A stretch of DNA of 6,603 nucleotides from NCBI GenBank assembly GCA_023251285.1, contig JAHEZB010000123.1, forward strand, positions 1 through 6,603, given 5' to 3'. The notes under the pieces were generated by a model, which saw only the letters and a program-made list of their open reading frames with translations, was not told where the DNA came from and ran no database searches. Shown here piece after piece: positions 1 through 6,404 of this stretch. The stretch is from Chitinophagaceae bacterium. Its GTDB lineage: Bacteria; Bacteroidota; Bacteroidia; Chitinophagales; Chitinophagaceae. The translations under genes were made by a program, and so were the position numbers. Position 1 is the stretch's first letter, and every line of letters begins with the position of its first letter.

Positions 1-1
1 A

Positions 2-52
2 TATTGCAAGGAAAAGAATCTTGAGGCGTGGGATTACGACGTTCAAAAATGA
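2..52 (+). CDS. Possible 3' end of an upstream gene (partial)
   Basis: An open frame enters from the left edge and ends at the TGA at 50-52, encoding YCKEKNLEAWDYDVQK. The composition (charged and aromatic, helix-like) is protein-like, but 16 codons are too few to assign a family. The same frame stays open after the stop up to the start of the serine hydrolase at 176, so either the TGA is the natural end or the fragment is a decayed tail. It could also be chance. Confidence 0.25.
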   Translation, partial: YCKEKNLEAWDYDVQK

Positions 53-175
53 CTTAAAGAAGCGATTGATTTTTCAAAGGCACATCGTAGCAGCGCCGAC
101 CGAAATACCTCAACATTTGAGGAAAACAGCAAAGAATTTTCTCATTCTTTAGTACATTCAATAAAAATTTTATTT

Positions 176-1450
176 ATGAAGCTATTTTATAAGATCATTT
201 GTGCGCTCATCATTCCTTTTCATTTTCTTTCACTTAATGCCCAAACCGTTATTGAAAGTACGGGTGCGCATGATGCTGCAATAGATTATGCAAGGCTTGG
301 GAATATCGACACGCTTATCAATGGTTATGTGAACCGTGGCTGGGTTCCCGGTGTTGTTGCATTAATAGTAAAAGATGGAAAAGTGATTCAAAACAAAGCT
401 TATGGCTACAGCAATGTGGCTTCTAAAAAGCCAATGGAACCGAACAGTATTTTCAGGATTGCTTCACAAACAAAAGCTATTGTGAGTACAGCGGTGTTAA
501 TGCTATATGATCAGGGAAAAATTTCACTTTTCGATCCTGTTTCAAAATATCTTCCGGGGTTTAAGAATCAAAAAGTGATGGATAAGTTCAATGCTGCCGA
601 TACAACTTACACTACTGTTGCAGCCAAAAGGCCGGTAACCATCAAAGACCTTCTTACGCACAGTTCAGGCATCGATTATCCGGGTATCGGCACAGAAGAA
701 ATGAAAGCCATTTATGCAAAGGCTAATATTCCTTCCGGCCTCGGTGTGGTCAGTGAAAACCTGGTGGATGAAATGAATAAATTAGGTGGATTGCCGCTCG
801 CTTTTCAGCCCGGAACACAGTGGAGATATGGATTAAGTGTGGATGTGTTGGGGGCTGTTGTAGAAGTTGTGAGTAAGACAAGCCTGGAGGATTTTTTACG
901 AAAAAATATTCTTGATCCATTGGGAATGAATGATACGTGGTTTAATCTGCCTCAAAGTAAAGCCAGTCGCCTTACTTCCGTTTATACCGAAGATTCGTTA
1001 AAGCGCGTAATCCCCTGGTCTAAAAACAATTTTGGTGTAGATCCGGATTATCCATTGGCAAGGAAACATTATTTTTCCGGTGGAGCAGGACTTTCATCTA
1101 CGGCGATGGATTATGCTGTCTTTTTGCAAATGATCATGAATGGAGGGATTTATAACGGTAAACGGATCCTTTCAAAAAGGGTGGTTCAAATGATGTTACA
1201 TAATCAATTGGATTTCCCCTTTAACGGTACCAATTATTTTGGTTTGGGTTTTGAAATCGTGAGTGATAAAGGCAGCGCCGATCATTCGAGAAACGAGGGC
1301 AGCTTTGATTGGGGAGGTTTTTTCGGCACTACTTATTGGGCGGATCCCAAAGAGCATTTGATCGTTTTATTTATGACGCAACAAACACCAAATTCGCATG
1401 GCGATCTTGAACAAAAATTTGAGCAGATATTGTATGGAAGTTTGGAGTGA
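176..1450 (+). CDS. Secreted serine hydrolase, beta-lactamase class C / esterase family
   Basis: This is a 424-residue protein of the class C beta-lactamase-related serine hydrolase family (Beta-lactamase domain, AmpC/EstB/penicillin-binding-like). Members hydrolyse esters, D-amino-acid peptides or, more rarely, beta-lactams; the substrate cannot be told from sequence. Residues 1-22 form a signal peptide with a likely cut after Ala22, leaving an N-terminal Gln as is common in Bacteroidota. There is no lipobox Cys at the cleavage site, so it should be a soluble periplasmic or secreted protein. The catalytic SxxK motif is S97-Q-T-K100 within FRIASQTK. The second motif is probably Y218 in WRYGLS. 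The KTG-equivalent region is WGG at 379-381 within GSFDWGGFFGT, the esterase-like variant, which argues against a true AmpC lactamase. Family signatures LLTHSSGIDY (159-168) and GGAGLSSTAMDY (302-313) are present. The length is full for the family. The ATG at 176 begins the signal peptide directly and follows an AT-rich leader without a Shine-Dalgarno sequence. No partner gene is adjacent. Confidence 0.93.
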   Translation: MKLFYKIICALIIPFHFLSLNAQTVIESTGAHDAAIDYARLGNIDTLINGYVNRGWVPGVVALIVKDGKVIQNKAYGYSNVASKKPMEPNSIFRIASQTKAIVSTAVLMLYDQGKISLFDPVSKYLPGFKNQKVMDKFNAADTTYTTVAAKRPVTIKDLLTHSSGIDYPGIGTEEMKAIYAKANIPSGLGVVSENLVDEMNKLGGLPLAFQPGTQWRYGLSVDVLGAVVEVVSKTSLEDFLRKNILDPLGMNDTWFNLPQSKASRLTSVYTEDSLKRVIPWSKNNFGVDPDYPLARKHYFSGGAGLSSTAMDYAVFLQMIMNGGIYNGKRILSKRVVQMMLHNQLDFPFNGTNYFGLGFEIVSDKGSADHSRNEGSFDWGGFFGTTYWADPKEHLIVLFMTQQTPNSHGDLEQKFEQILYGSLE

Positions 1451-1470
1451 TTTAAGGTTTCCAGGCTAAA

Positions 1471-1506
1471 CGAGCAACCGCTAAGTTACAATCAGTAACT
1501 TGCTCG
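1471..1506 (+). promoter_or_regulatory. Bulged hairpin between the serine hydrolase and DUF2200 genes
   Basis: CGAGCA (1471-1476) pairs with TGCTCG (1501-1506), and AGTTAC (1484-1489) pairs with GTAACT (1495-1500), around a 5-base AATCA loop. Seven unpaired bases bulge on the 5' side. The total is 12 base pairs. No T-run follows, so it is not a classical intrinsic terminator. It lies 20 bases after the serine hydrolase stop and 23 bases before the DUF2200 ATG, so it could end or stabilise the upstream transcript or act in the leader of the downstream one. Confidence 0.4.
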
Positions 1507-1529
1507 AATCAACTTTAAAAACCGCTTCA

Positions 1530-1880
1530 ATGGACAATACAAGAGCTTTTAAAATGTCATTTGCCACTGTTTATCCGCTTTACATTAAAAAGGTGGAGAA
1601 AAAAGGCCGGACAAAAGAAGAAGTAGATGCAGTTATTTGTTGGCTGACCGGATATGATCAACAGGCATTACAAAATCAAATTGAAAAGAAAATTGATTTG
1701 CAAACCTTCTTTGATGAGGCGCCTGCATTGAATCCAAACGCTACGAAAATTACCGGCGTCATTTGTGGCTATCGTGTTGAAGAAATAGAAGACAAACTGA
1801 TGCAAAAAATTCGATACATGGATAAGCTGGTAGATGAACTGGCCAAAGGAAAGGCACTGGAGAAGATCTTGCGGAAGTAA
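1530..1880 (+). CDS. DUF2200 family protein
   Basis: This 116-residue protein matches the DUF2200 family along its whole length. I recognise the conserved blocks [21 protein letters not shown] (from residue 11), [12 protein letters not shown] (36-47), the FFDEAP/NPN segment (60-70), [15 protein letters not shown] (74-88) and a C-terminal [20 protein letters not shown] stretch. The family has no established biochemical function. It is a small cytosolic protein without signal peptide or membrane segment. I chose the ATG at 1530 because homologues begin just before the MSFA.VYP block and are about 115-120 residues long. An in-frame TTG at 1500 would add ten residues without family resemblance, and that codon lies inside the hairpin at 1471-1506. 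No Shine-Dalgarno sequence is visible. The gene is probably a separate unit, since about 250 bases separate it from the next start. Confidence 0.92.
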   Translation: MDNTRAFKMSFATVYPLYIKKVEKKGRTKEEVDAVICWLTGYDQQALQNQIEKKIDLQTFFDEAPALNPNATKITGVICGYRVEEIEDKLMQKIRYMDKLVDELAKGKALEKILRK

Positions 1881-2128
1881 GGATAATTAAAGGTCGATGT
1901 TAAAAGATACAGAATATCGTTTCCAGCGTGCACATCGCATCACATTAAATCTGTATTTTTAAAACAGAATTTACAGGCGGCATTCGTGTTAAGAGAACCC
2001 GCAGGTAAAGTAGCGGCAATAACAATTAAGAGACCAGTATTAGAGACTAACAAACCGGTTAAAGGCAAAGATGGGGTGAAGAGCAATCACCGACAGCGAT
2101 CCAGCGTAACAATTTAAAAAAACAACTC
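1881..2128. other. Gene-free leader region upstream of the 2129-3707 pair
   Basis: This is 248 bases with no open frame of convincing length or composition on either strand. I see no strong terminator and no complete Bacteroidota promoter. The nearest match to a TAnnTTTG -7 element is TATTTTTA near 1953-1960, without a correctly spaced -33 TTG. The stretch from about 1980 is purine-rich and may be a long 5' leader of the next gene. Confidence 0.3.
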
Positions 2129-2695
2129 ATGGGCTTATTTAGTTTTTTCAACCGGAAAAATGGAAATGCAGTTCACCTCAATGGTGCAGATTCCGCTCAT
2201 AAAATTTCTGAAAACGCACAAGGCGTATTTGTTGAAACTGATAAAGCGTTGAACGCGGAATCTGCTGATAACAGTCATTCTTCTGAACAAGGAATTAACC
2301 TGCTGTTTCATTTCCTGGAAAAGAATTATGAAAAGAAAGGTTACGATGATGCTTTAATGAATCCGGATAACACACACCTGGAACAAAATATCGCTGCATT
2401 AAAAAACGAACTGGAAAGAACGATCAGAAAAGTAAAAACCTTTTATGAAGATTTTATCAGGGAAATTAATTTTCACATCTCAAGCCGCAGCAGGAGTGGC
2501 ATGGTAGATACTGTGGAAGAATTGAATGCAAAAAAGGAAACGGCTGAAAGCCACATCTGCCAGGTGTTGGAGATAGAAAAGGAAGCAAATGAAAACAGGG
2601 GAGTAGCGCAGGGAATTGTATTGAGCTACACCCGCGGCTTCCGCAATGGACTGGCGGCCATTTCCCATCATTCTATTATGAACAGAAACTTTTAA
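2129..2695 (+). CDS. Hypothetical protein, first gene of a pair with the DUF4407-like gene
   Basis: I do not recognise this 188-residue protein. It has no signal peptide and no membrane segment, so it should be cytosolic. It starts with a short aromatic/basic stretch, MGLFSFFNRKNG. Residues 13-55 are polar, rich in Ala, Asp, Asn and Ser, and probably disordered. Residues 55-160 look mainly helical: FLEKNYEKKGYDDAL (62-76), then a heptad-like charged helix at about 83-113, and a second charged helix around 127-157. There is one Cys (C144). The C-terminal tail VLSYTRGFRNGLAAISHHS (164-182) is more hydrophobic and basic and could be a contact surface. It ends 10 bases before the membrane protein gene at 2706, so the two are very likely co-transcribed. 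A soluble partner of that coiled-coil membrane protein is an inference from spacing only. The ATG at 2129 follows an A-rich leader without a Shine-Dalgarno sequence. Confidence 0.75.
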   Translation: MGLFSFFNRKNGNAVHLNGADSAHKISENAQGVFVETDKALNAESADNSHSSEQGINLLFHFLEKNYEKKGYDDALMNPDNTHLEQNIAALKNELERTIRKVKTFYEDFIREINFHISSRSRSGMVDTVEELNAKKETAESHICQVLEIEKEANENRGVAQGIVLSYTRGFRNGLAAISHHSIMNRNF

Positions 2696-2705
2696 AAACA
2701 GCCAT

Positions 2706-3707
2706 ATGAAAAATTGGTGGATCCGCTTTGGATGTTTTCTCACCGGCTACAATTATGCTATCGTGCGAAACTCCAGTGAAGTAGCGGCTAAAACAGTGAA
2801 GCGCTATACTTCTGCGATGTTGATCGTATGTATTATATGGGCATTTATTGGCTATTGCTTCACACAACGGTATCTGCATGGCGGACCGTATGGTTCAATA
2901 GCAGGAGCGGTTATACTGGTGGTGATTATTGTGCAGATAGAGCGGCAAATCATCCTGTCTATTAATCCTACGTTCTGGCTTTACCTGGCCAGGGGAATCA
3001 TTGCCTGCACAATGGCTATTATTGGCGCCATTATTATTGACCAGATCATTTTTAAAGAAGACATCGATTTGGAGAAAATCAATTCCATTGAAGAAAGAGT
3101 GAAAAAAGCATTGCCACCAAAAACGGAAGAGCTTCGCAACCAGATAGCTTCGCTCGATTCGGCGATCAATAAAAAGGAAGCGGAAAGACTGAGTTTAATT
3201 AAAGATGTGGAGGATCATCCAACTACTAAAATTTTTTCTACCGAATCAGCGGTAAAAACTGAGAAACGGACGATGATTGATTCAGTAACCGGAAAACCGG
3301 TTGTAACAGAGCGATCAACCCCTCAGATGGTAACTGTCACCTCAAATATGCCCAATCCACAAATCGGAATGATTGCGCCACTTGAAAAGACCATCAGCGA
3401 ATTGAGGATTCAAAAAATATCTAAAGACTCGGCACTTTTAAATATCAGGCCGGCACTTGAAAAAGAGATCGGTTCGAAGGTTGGCTTTTTGGATGAGCTG
3501 GAAGTAATGTATCGTTTGATCACCCGTTCAAACGTGGCGCTGATCGTTTGGCTGCTTTGGTTCTTTTTCCTTTTCGGATTAGAAATGCTCGTATTGATTA
3601 GTAAGGTAAATGAGAAAGAAACGGATTATGAAAAAACGGTGAAGCATCATATGGCATTACAGGTCAAAAAACTCGATGCATTTGCGAGGGCTGCAGAAGG
3701 AGAATGA
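2706..3707 (+). CDS. DUF4407-like integral membrane protein with long coiled-coil loop
   Basis: This 333-residue protein has four predicted membrane helices at about 35-53, 64-83, 92-116 and 275-299. The basic N-terminus (K2, R7, R21, K29, K32, R33) and basic C-terminus argue that both ends are cytoplasmic, which puts the 158-residue loop (117-274) on the outer face. That loop has two charged helical stretches, about 120-170 and 222-270, with coiled-coil character. They flank a Thr/Ser/Pro-rich linker at about 172-220. The layout (N-terminal helices, IER after helix 2, long helical loop, last helix closing with GLEMLVLISK at 291-300) is that of DUF4407 proteins, whose function is unknown. The family call rests on architecture and partial motif memory, not an alignment. 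The start at 2706 lies 10 bases after the stop of the preceding gene, so co-transcription is likely. No enzyme motif is visible; a scaffold, sensor or envelope-linking role is possible but unproven. Confidence 0.8.
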   Translation: MKNWWIRFGCFLTGYNYAIVRNSSEVAAKTVKRYTSAMLIVCIIWAFIGYCFTQRYLHGGPYGSIAGAVILVVIIVQIERQIILSINPTFWLYLARGIIACTMAIIGAIIIDQIIFKEDIDLEKINSIEERVKKALPPKTEELRNQIASLDSAINKKEAERLSLIKDVEDHPTTKIFSTESAVKTEKRTMIDSVTGKPVVTERSTPQMVTVTSNMPNPQIGMIAPLEKTISELRIQKISKDSALLNIRPALEKEIGSKVGFLDELEVMYRLITRSNVALIVWLLWFFFLFGLEMLVLISKVNEKETDYEKTVKHHMALQVKKLDAFARAAEGE

Positions 3708-3816
3708 AGATTTTAGATTCATTTCTGAAAAACAAATCCTGGAGGAAAGATTATTGGTAATTGAGATGCTGAACTGATCATTATTTGATACTTTCAAAAA
3801 ACTACAATTTCTCTTT

Positions 3817-4266
3817 ATGGAAAAGGAATTCCTTCAAAACATTTTAGAACAAAATAAAATGACGTGTTCTTTTTCATTCAACAGGGTGTCAGATGAAAAT
3901 GGAGAATTGAGGTTGAACAAACACGCTGCTTCAATTGGATTTATTTATCGTCACGTTGGAGAAACGATGAATTTATTTACTACCTTTTTTGGCCTTACTA
4001 CCGATGTACAAAATACTACCATGGGAAAAACTGATACCGGGCAGGGAAAGAATGTAGAAGAAAGCGGGGAGATGATAAAGAAAGGTTACGATATTTTGCA
4101 ACAGCTGATAGAGACGACTCCGGCAGAAGATTGGTTAACCATCGTCGACACTCCGTTTTTTAATGAGGTAACGCGTTTAAGACTTTTTTCTCATATTCTT
4201 TTTCATAATTCACATCACGCAGGTCAGATATCATTGACGTTATCAAAAGGCAGCATTGAAGTGTGA
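3817..4266 (+). CDS. DinB-superfamily putative metal-binding protein
   Basis: This 149-residue protein fits the DinB/YfiT four-helix-bundle superfamily. These proteins usually bind a divalent metal through three histidines; some are thiol transferases, and many are damage- or stress-linked without known reaction. The likely triad is H46 (in IYRHVGET), H130 and H134, the last two in the HxxxH of SHILFHNSHHAGQISL (125-140). This C-terminal block, with HHAGQI, is the most diagnostic part. The length is typical (about 150-170). There is no signal peptide, so it should be cytosolic. The ATG at 3817 follows an AT-rich leader without a Shine-Dalgarno sequence, and upstream spacing of 109 bases suggests its own promoter. 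The central segment (about 60-85) is polar and Gly/Thr-rich. The substrate or thiol partner cannot be inferred. Confidence 0.88.
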   Translation: MEKEFLQNILEQNKMTCSFSFNRVSDENGELRLNKHAASIGFIYRHVGETMNLFTTFFGLTTDVQNTTMGKTDTGQGKNVEESGEMIKKGYDILQQLIETTPAEDWLTIVDTPFFNEVTRLRLFSHILFHNSHHAGQISLTLSKGSIEV

Positions 4267-4292
4267 TTTGTAGGTAACACTCACTATTTTTT
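4260..4292 (+). terminator. Weak candidate terminator after the DinB-like gene
   Basis: AGTGT (4260-4264) can pair with ACACT (4277-4281) around a 12-base loop, followed five bases later by a run of six T (4287-4292). The stem is only 5 bp and overlaps the stop codon, so this is a weak call. Confidence 0.22.
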
Positions 4293-4504
4293 CATCTGCG
4301 ATAGGTCTCAGCAAACTAACAAATATTGCTTTTTCTTGTTATCTTCATCTTTTGTATTTCCAGTGGTCAGGATAATAGCGACTTTTAAGAATAGGGAAGA
4401 TATAACCACGGGAAACTGAAATAATAAAAGGTGTTACAGCGAGGATTTCTGCTACCTAAAAAACTGCAATAACAAACTTCTCCGAATGCTTAAAATTAAA
4501 ATAA
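4267..4504. other. Gene-free region between the DinB-like and VOC genes
   Basis: Apart from the weak terminator at its left edge, this stretch of about 240 bases holds no credible open frame on either strand and no tRNA-like fold that I can see. A TTG near 4327 lies roughly 20 bases before a TCTTTTG at about 4350, which loosely resembles the Bacteroidota -33/-7 pair but lacks the TA of the -7 box. It may carry the VOC gene promoter. Confidence 0.25.
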
Positions 4505-4510
4505 GTGATC

Positions 4511-5035
4511 ATGAAAAAGGCGTCATTATTAACTTTGGTTATTGCTATATCATTCAGTTTCGGTTTCGCGTTTCACTCAATAATTTCTAAACAATCAAAG
4601 CACTCAACCATGAAAAAAGTAACAGGTGTTGGTGGCATTTTTTTCAAATGCAAAGAGCCAGGCAAAATGAGGGAATGGTATAAAGCAAATCTTGGATTAA
4701 AAACAAATCAATATGGTGCTGTATTTGAATGGCACCAGGGGGCAGACAGTACAAAGAAAGGATTTACACAATGGAGCCCTTTTAATGAAACAACTAAATA
4801 CTTTGAGCCATCGACCAAAGACTTTATGATCAATTACAGGGTGGAGAACATAGAAGCCCTGGTAGAAGAATTGAAGAAAAACGGGGTAACGATTGTGGAC
4901 TCAATTCAATCATTCGATTATGGAAAATTTGTTCATATCCTGGATCCGGAAGGAAACAATATAGAACTGTGGGAACCGAATGATATTGAATATGAAAAAT
5001 TAGGGAAAGAAATGGGAAGTGAAACAACCAAATAA
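4511..5035 (+). CDS. VOC-family (glyoxalase/bleomycin resistance fold) protein with N-terminal membrane segment
   Basis: This 174-residue protein (numbered from the ATG at 4511) carries one vicinal oxygen chelate module at about residues 38-156. Diagnostic parts are GVGGIFFKCKEPGKMREWY (39-57), YFEPSTKDFMINYRVENIEA (97-116), and YGKFVHILDPEGNNIELWEP (137-156). H142 and E152 are likely metal-side residues. The first beta strand reads GGIFFK, with no His at the usual first-ligand site. VOC enzymes include glyoxalases, dioxygenases and antibiotic-binding proteins; the reaction here is unknown. Residues 1-23 are hydrophobic (KKASLLTLVIAISFSFGFAF), with no clear AxA cut, so the protein may be exported or anchored, which is unusual for this fold. 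An internal ATG at 4610 (M34, followed by KKVTGVGG) would give a normal cytosolic version of 141 residues. An in-frame GTG at 4505 is less likely than the ATG at 4511. Neither start has a clear Shine-Dalgarno sequence. Confidence 0.88.
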   Translation: MKKASLLTLVIAISFSFGFAFHSIISKQSKHSTMKKVTGVGGIFFKCKEPGKMREWYKANLGLKTNQYGAVFEWHQGADSTKKGFTQWSPFNETTKYFEPSTKDFMINYRVENIEALVEELKKNGVTIVDSIQSFDYGKFVHILDPEGNNIELWEPNDIEYEKLGKEMGSETTK

Positions 5036-5057
5036 TTTCGTTGTTACCGTTAATTAT

Positions 5058-5100
5058 GGTTTATAGGTGACACCTTTCAAAAAGGTGTCACCTATAAACC
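5058..5100. repeat. Perfect 20-bp inverted repeat with 3-base loop
   Basis: Bases 5058-5077 (GGTTTATAGGTGACACCTTT) are exactly complementary to 5081-5100, separated by CAA. Each arm also contains a near-palindrome AGGTGnCACCT. The hairpin starts 22 bases after the VOC stop codon. No T-run follows on either strand, although A/T pairs close the loop. It could block transcription from either side, protect the mRNA 3' end, or be a dispersed REP- or MITE-like palindrome. No second copy is present in this window. Confidence 0.85.
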
Positions 5101-5223
5101 AAAAGGAATTACGCTAACGCTCGATAAAGCTCTGAAAGTTTTACAGGTTACTTTATGAGAAAGATAACACTTAAAAATGCTTTTTAAAGGTATTTTCGCC
5201 TGCCATAATTTTATTAATTACCG

Positions 5224-5604
5224 ATGGCACGAAAAAGGCATAACCGATTTATTTATCAGCAGATCGTTGTGTTTATTTTCATTTTTTTAAATTGCTTATT
5301 TACTGCTGCGCCTTTTATACAAGCCGCCAATTTTAACACTCACCTGAAAAATATTTCCGGATCATCGCTTCAAAATCAGCATGATCCTGAAGAATGCAAT
5401 CACCTGAATAACCTGGATGATGAGCAGCAGGAATGCCACGTCTCGTTTAGAAATAACCGGAAAGTTTCGAACACACTCAACCCTCAAAAAGATTATGATT
5501 CTAACAGCAGAATTGAGAAATTCCAGGTTCTGTATCCTACTGATTTTTCTTTGTTAATCCGGCCTCGGTATTATTCTTTCCTTTCGATTTACTATTTGTT
5601 CTGA
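5224..5604 (+). CDS. Small secreted or membrane-tethered hypothetical protein
   Basis: I do not recognise this 126-residue protein. A basic N-terminus (MARKRHNR) is followed by a hydrophobic stretch at about 13-35 ending in FIQAAN, which reads as a signal peptide with a cut near Ala34/Ala35. The mature part is polar, rich in Asn, Gln, Asp and Ser, and has two Cys (C58, C71) set among His residues (H53, H60, H72): QHDPEECNHLNN and ECHVSF. These could form a disulphide or a small metal site, but no family motif is recognised. The C-terminus is aromatic and hydrophobic (RPRYYSFLSIYYLF). The gene lies between the long hairpin and the DedA gene, with gaps over 100 bases on both sides, so it is probably a single-gene unit. 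Being short and an orphan, it could still be a chance open frame, although the signal-peptide start argues otherwise. Confidence 0.6.
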   Translation: MARKRHNRFIYQQIVVFIFIFLNCLFTAAPFIQAANFNTHLKNISGSSLQNQHDPEECNHLNNLDDEQQECHVSFRNNRKVSNTLNPQKDYDSNSRIEKFQVLYPTDFSLLIRPRYYSFLSIYYLF

Positions 5605-5615
5605 TCAGATTTTTT

Positions 5616-5649
5616 CTGTTAGCAACAGTGTTTATTCTTTTCTTTTTTT
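5616..5649 (+). terminator. Candidate intrinsic terminator after the small secreted protein gene
   Basis: CTGTT (5616-5620) pairs with AACAG (5624-5628) around an AGC loop, followed by a T-rich tract through 5649 (TGTTTATTCTTTTC then seven T). The stem is short and AT-rich, so termination strength is doubtful. Confidence 0.35.
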
Positions 5650-5709
5650 AAAGAAGACGGATACGCTTATTTCTTAAAAATTATTACTTCATTATTTTAT
5701 CGACTTATC

Positions 5710-6366
5710 ATGGAAACGATCATAGATTTTTTTACTCATCTTACAAATCCGGAATGGATCATGCGGCATGGAGGTTTGTACATTGTCGTGTTAATTGTTT
5801 TTATTGAAACCGGCTTCCCGTTTGGTTTCTTTCTTCCCGGTGATTCACTTTTATTTATTGCGGGTATGGTTATCGCGAATGCTTTATCTCCATTTGACAT
5901 GCAATTCCTAAACCTGCTTTATTGGATTTTTCTGATTGCGACGGCAGGTACCATCGGTAATTTTATGGGATATTGGCTGGGCAGGAAATCCGAAGCGCTG
6001 CTGTTTGAGCGAAAAGATAATTTCTTTTTCAAGAAAAAATATCTTTTGCAGGCAAAAGAATTTTATGATAAGAAAGGTGGCGGCGCGATCGTGCTTGCCA
6101 GGTTTTTACCCATTGTGCGTACTTTTGCTCCACTCATTGCAGGGATGGTAAAGATGGGACGGCGAAAATTCTCGTTTTATAATATTTCCGGAAGTTTTTT
6201 ATGGGCGGCTACCATTGTAACTGCCGGCTTTTTATTGGGCGAAAATACATGGGCAAAGCAGAATCTTGAAAAGATCATGATAGGAATTGTATTGATTACA
6301 ACTGCTCCTGTTTTGATAAAGTTGCTCACTTCGAAAAAAAAGAAACAGCCAGTAGTCGCCGGTTAA
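5710..6366 (+). CDS. DedA family integral membrane protein
   Basis: This 218-residue protein is a DedA (SNARE-associated/VTT domain) family member. These inner-membrane proteins are linked to membrane homeostasis, proton-motive-force-dependent functions and lipid-carrier or phospholipid flipping. Visible signatures are FIETGFPFGFFLPGDSLLF (31-49), GNFMGYWLGRK (83-93), and ARFLPIVRTFAPLIAG (130-145), then NISGSFLW (158-165). Acidic E33 and D45 and basic R131 and R137 match the positions important in characterised family members such as E. coli YqjA. Hydrophobic stretches lie at about 22-56, 68-91, 126-148 and 158-177, plus a last helix at about 187-206, followed by a basic cytosolic tail (KKKKQ). 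The length is standard. The start at 5710 has no Shine-Dalgarno sequence. Another membrane protein gene (TerC family) begins 38 bases after its stop, so the two may be co-transcribed. Confidence 0.95.
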   Translation: METIIDFFTHLTNPEWIMRHGGLYIVVLIVFIETGFPFGFFLPGDSLLFIAGMVIANALSPFDMQFLNLLYWIFLIATAGTIGNFMGYWLGRKSEALLFERKDNFFFKKKYLLQAKEFYDKKGGGAIVLARFLPIVRTFAPLIAGMVKMGRRKFSFYNISGSFLWAATIVTAGFLLGENTWAKQNLEKIMIGIVLITTAPVLIKLLTSKKKKQPVVAG

Positions 6367-6404
6367 CTATGCGCACCTTCTAAATTTTCAAAACTTTGTA
6401 CTAT

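Noticed and set aside
176..1450. True AmpC beta-lactamase (antibiotic resistance gene)
   Set aside because: The third motif is WGG-type rather than KTG, which points to the broader esterase/peptidase group. Resistance cannot be claimed from sequence.
1500..1529. TTG start extending the DUF2200 protein by ten residues
   Set aside because: The added residues do not resemble the family N-terminus, the TTG sits inside a hairpin, and the ATG at 1530 gives the normal family length.
2480..2743. Minus-strand open frame of 87 codons
   Set aside because: It lies opposite the 3' end of the 2129-2695 gene and the start of the DUF4407-like gene, and its composition is that of a reverse-strand shadow with no recognisable motif.
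2676..3169. Two short minus-strand open frames (2676-2879 and 2981-3169)
   Set aside because: Both are fully or almost fully opposite the DUF4407-like gene. The second mirrors its membrane segments and neither has family features.
4830..5027. Minus-strand open frame of 65 codons
   Set aside because: It is antisense to the most conserved part of the VOC domain, which is clearly coded on the + strand.
5160..5190. AT-only inverted repeat (TTAAAAA / TTTTTAA) upstream of the small secreted protein gene
   Set aside because: It is a short pure A/T stem expected by chance in an AT-rich intergenic region.
5936..6151. Plus-strand open frame of 71 codons
   Set aside because: It is an alternate frame inside the DedA gene, whose signature motifs are in the other frame.
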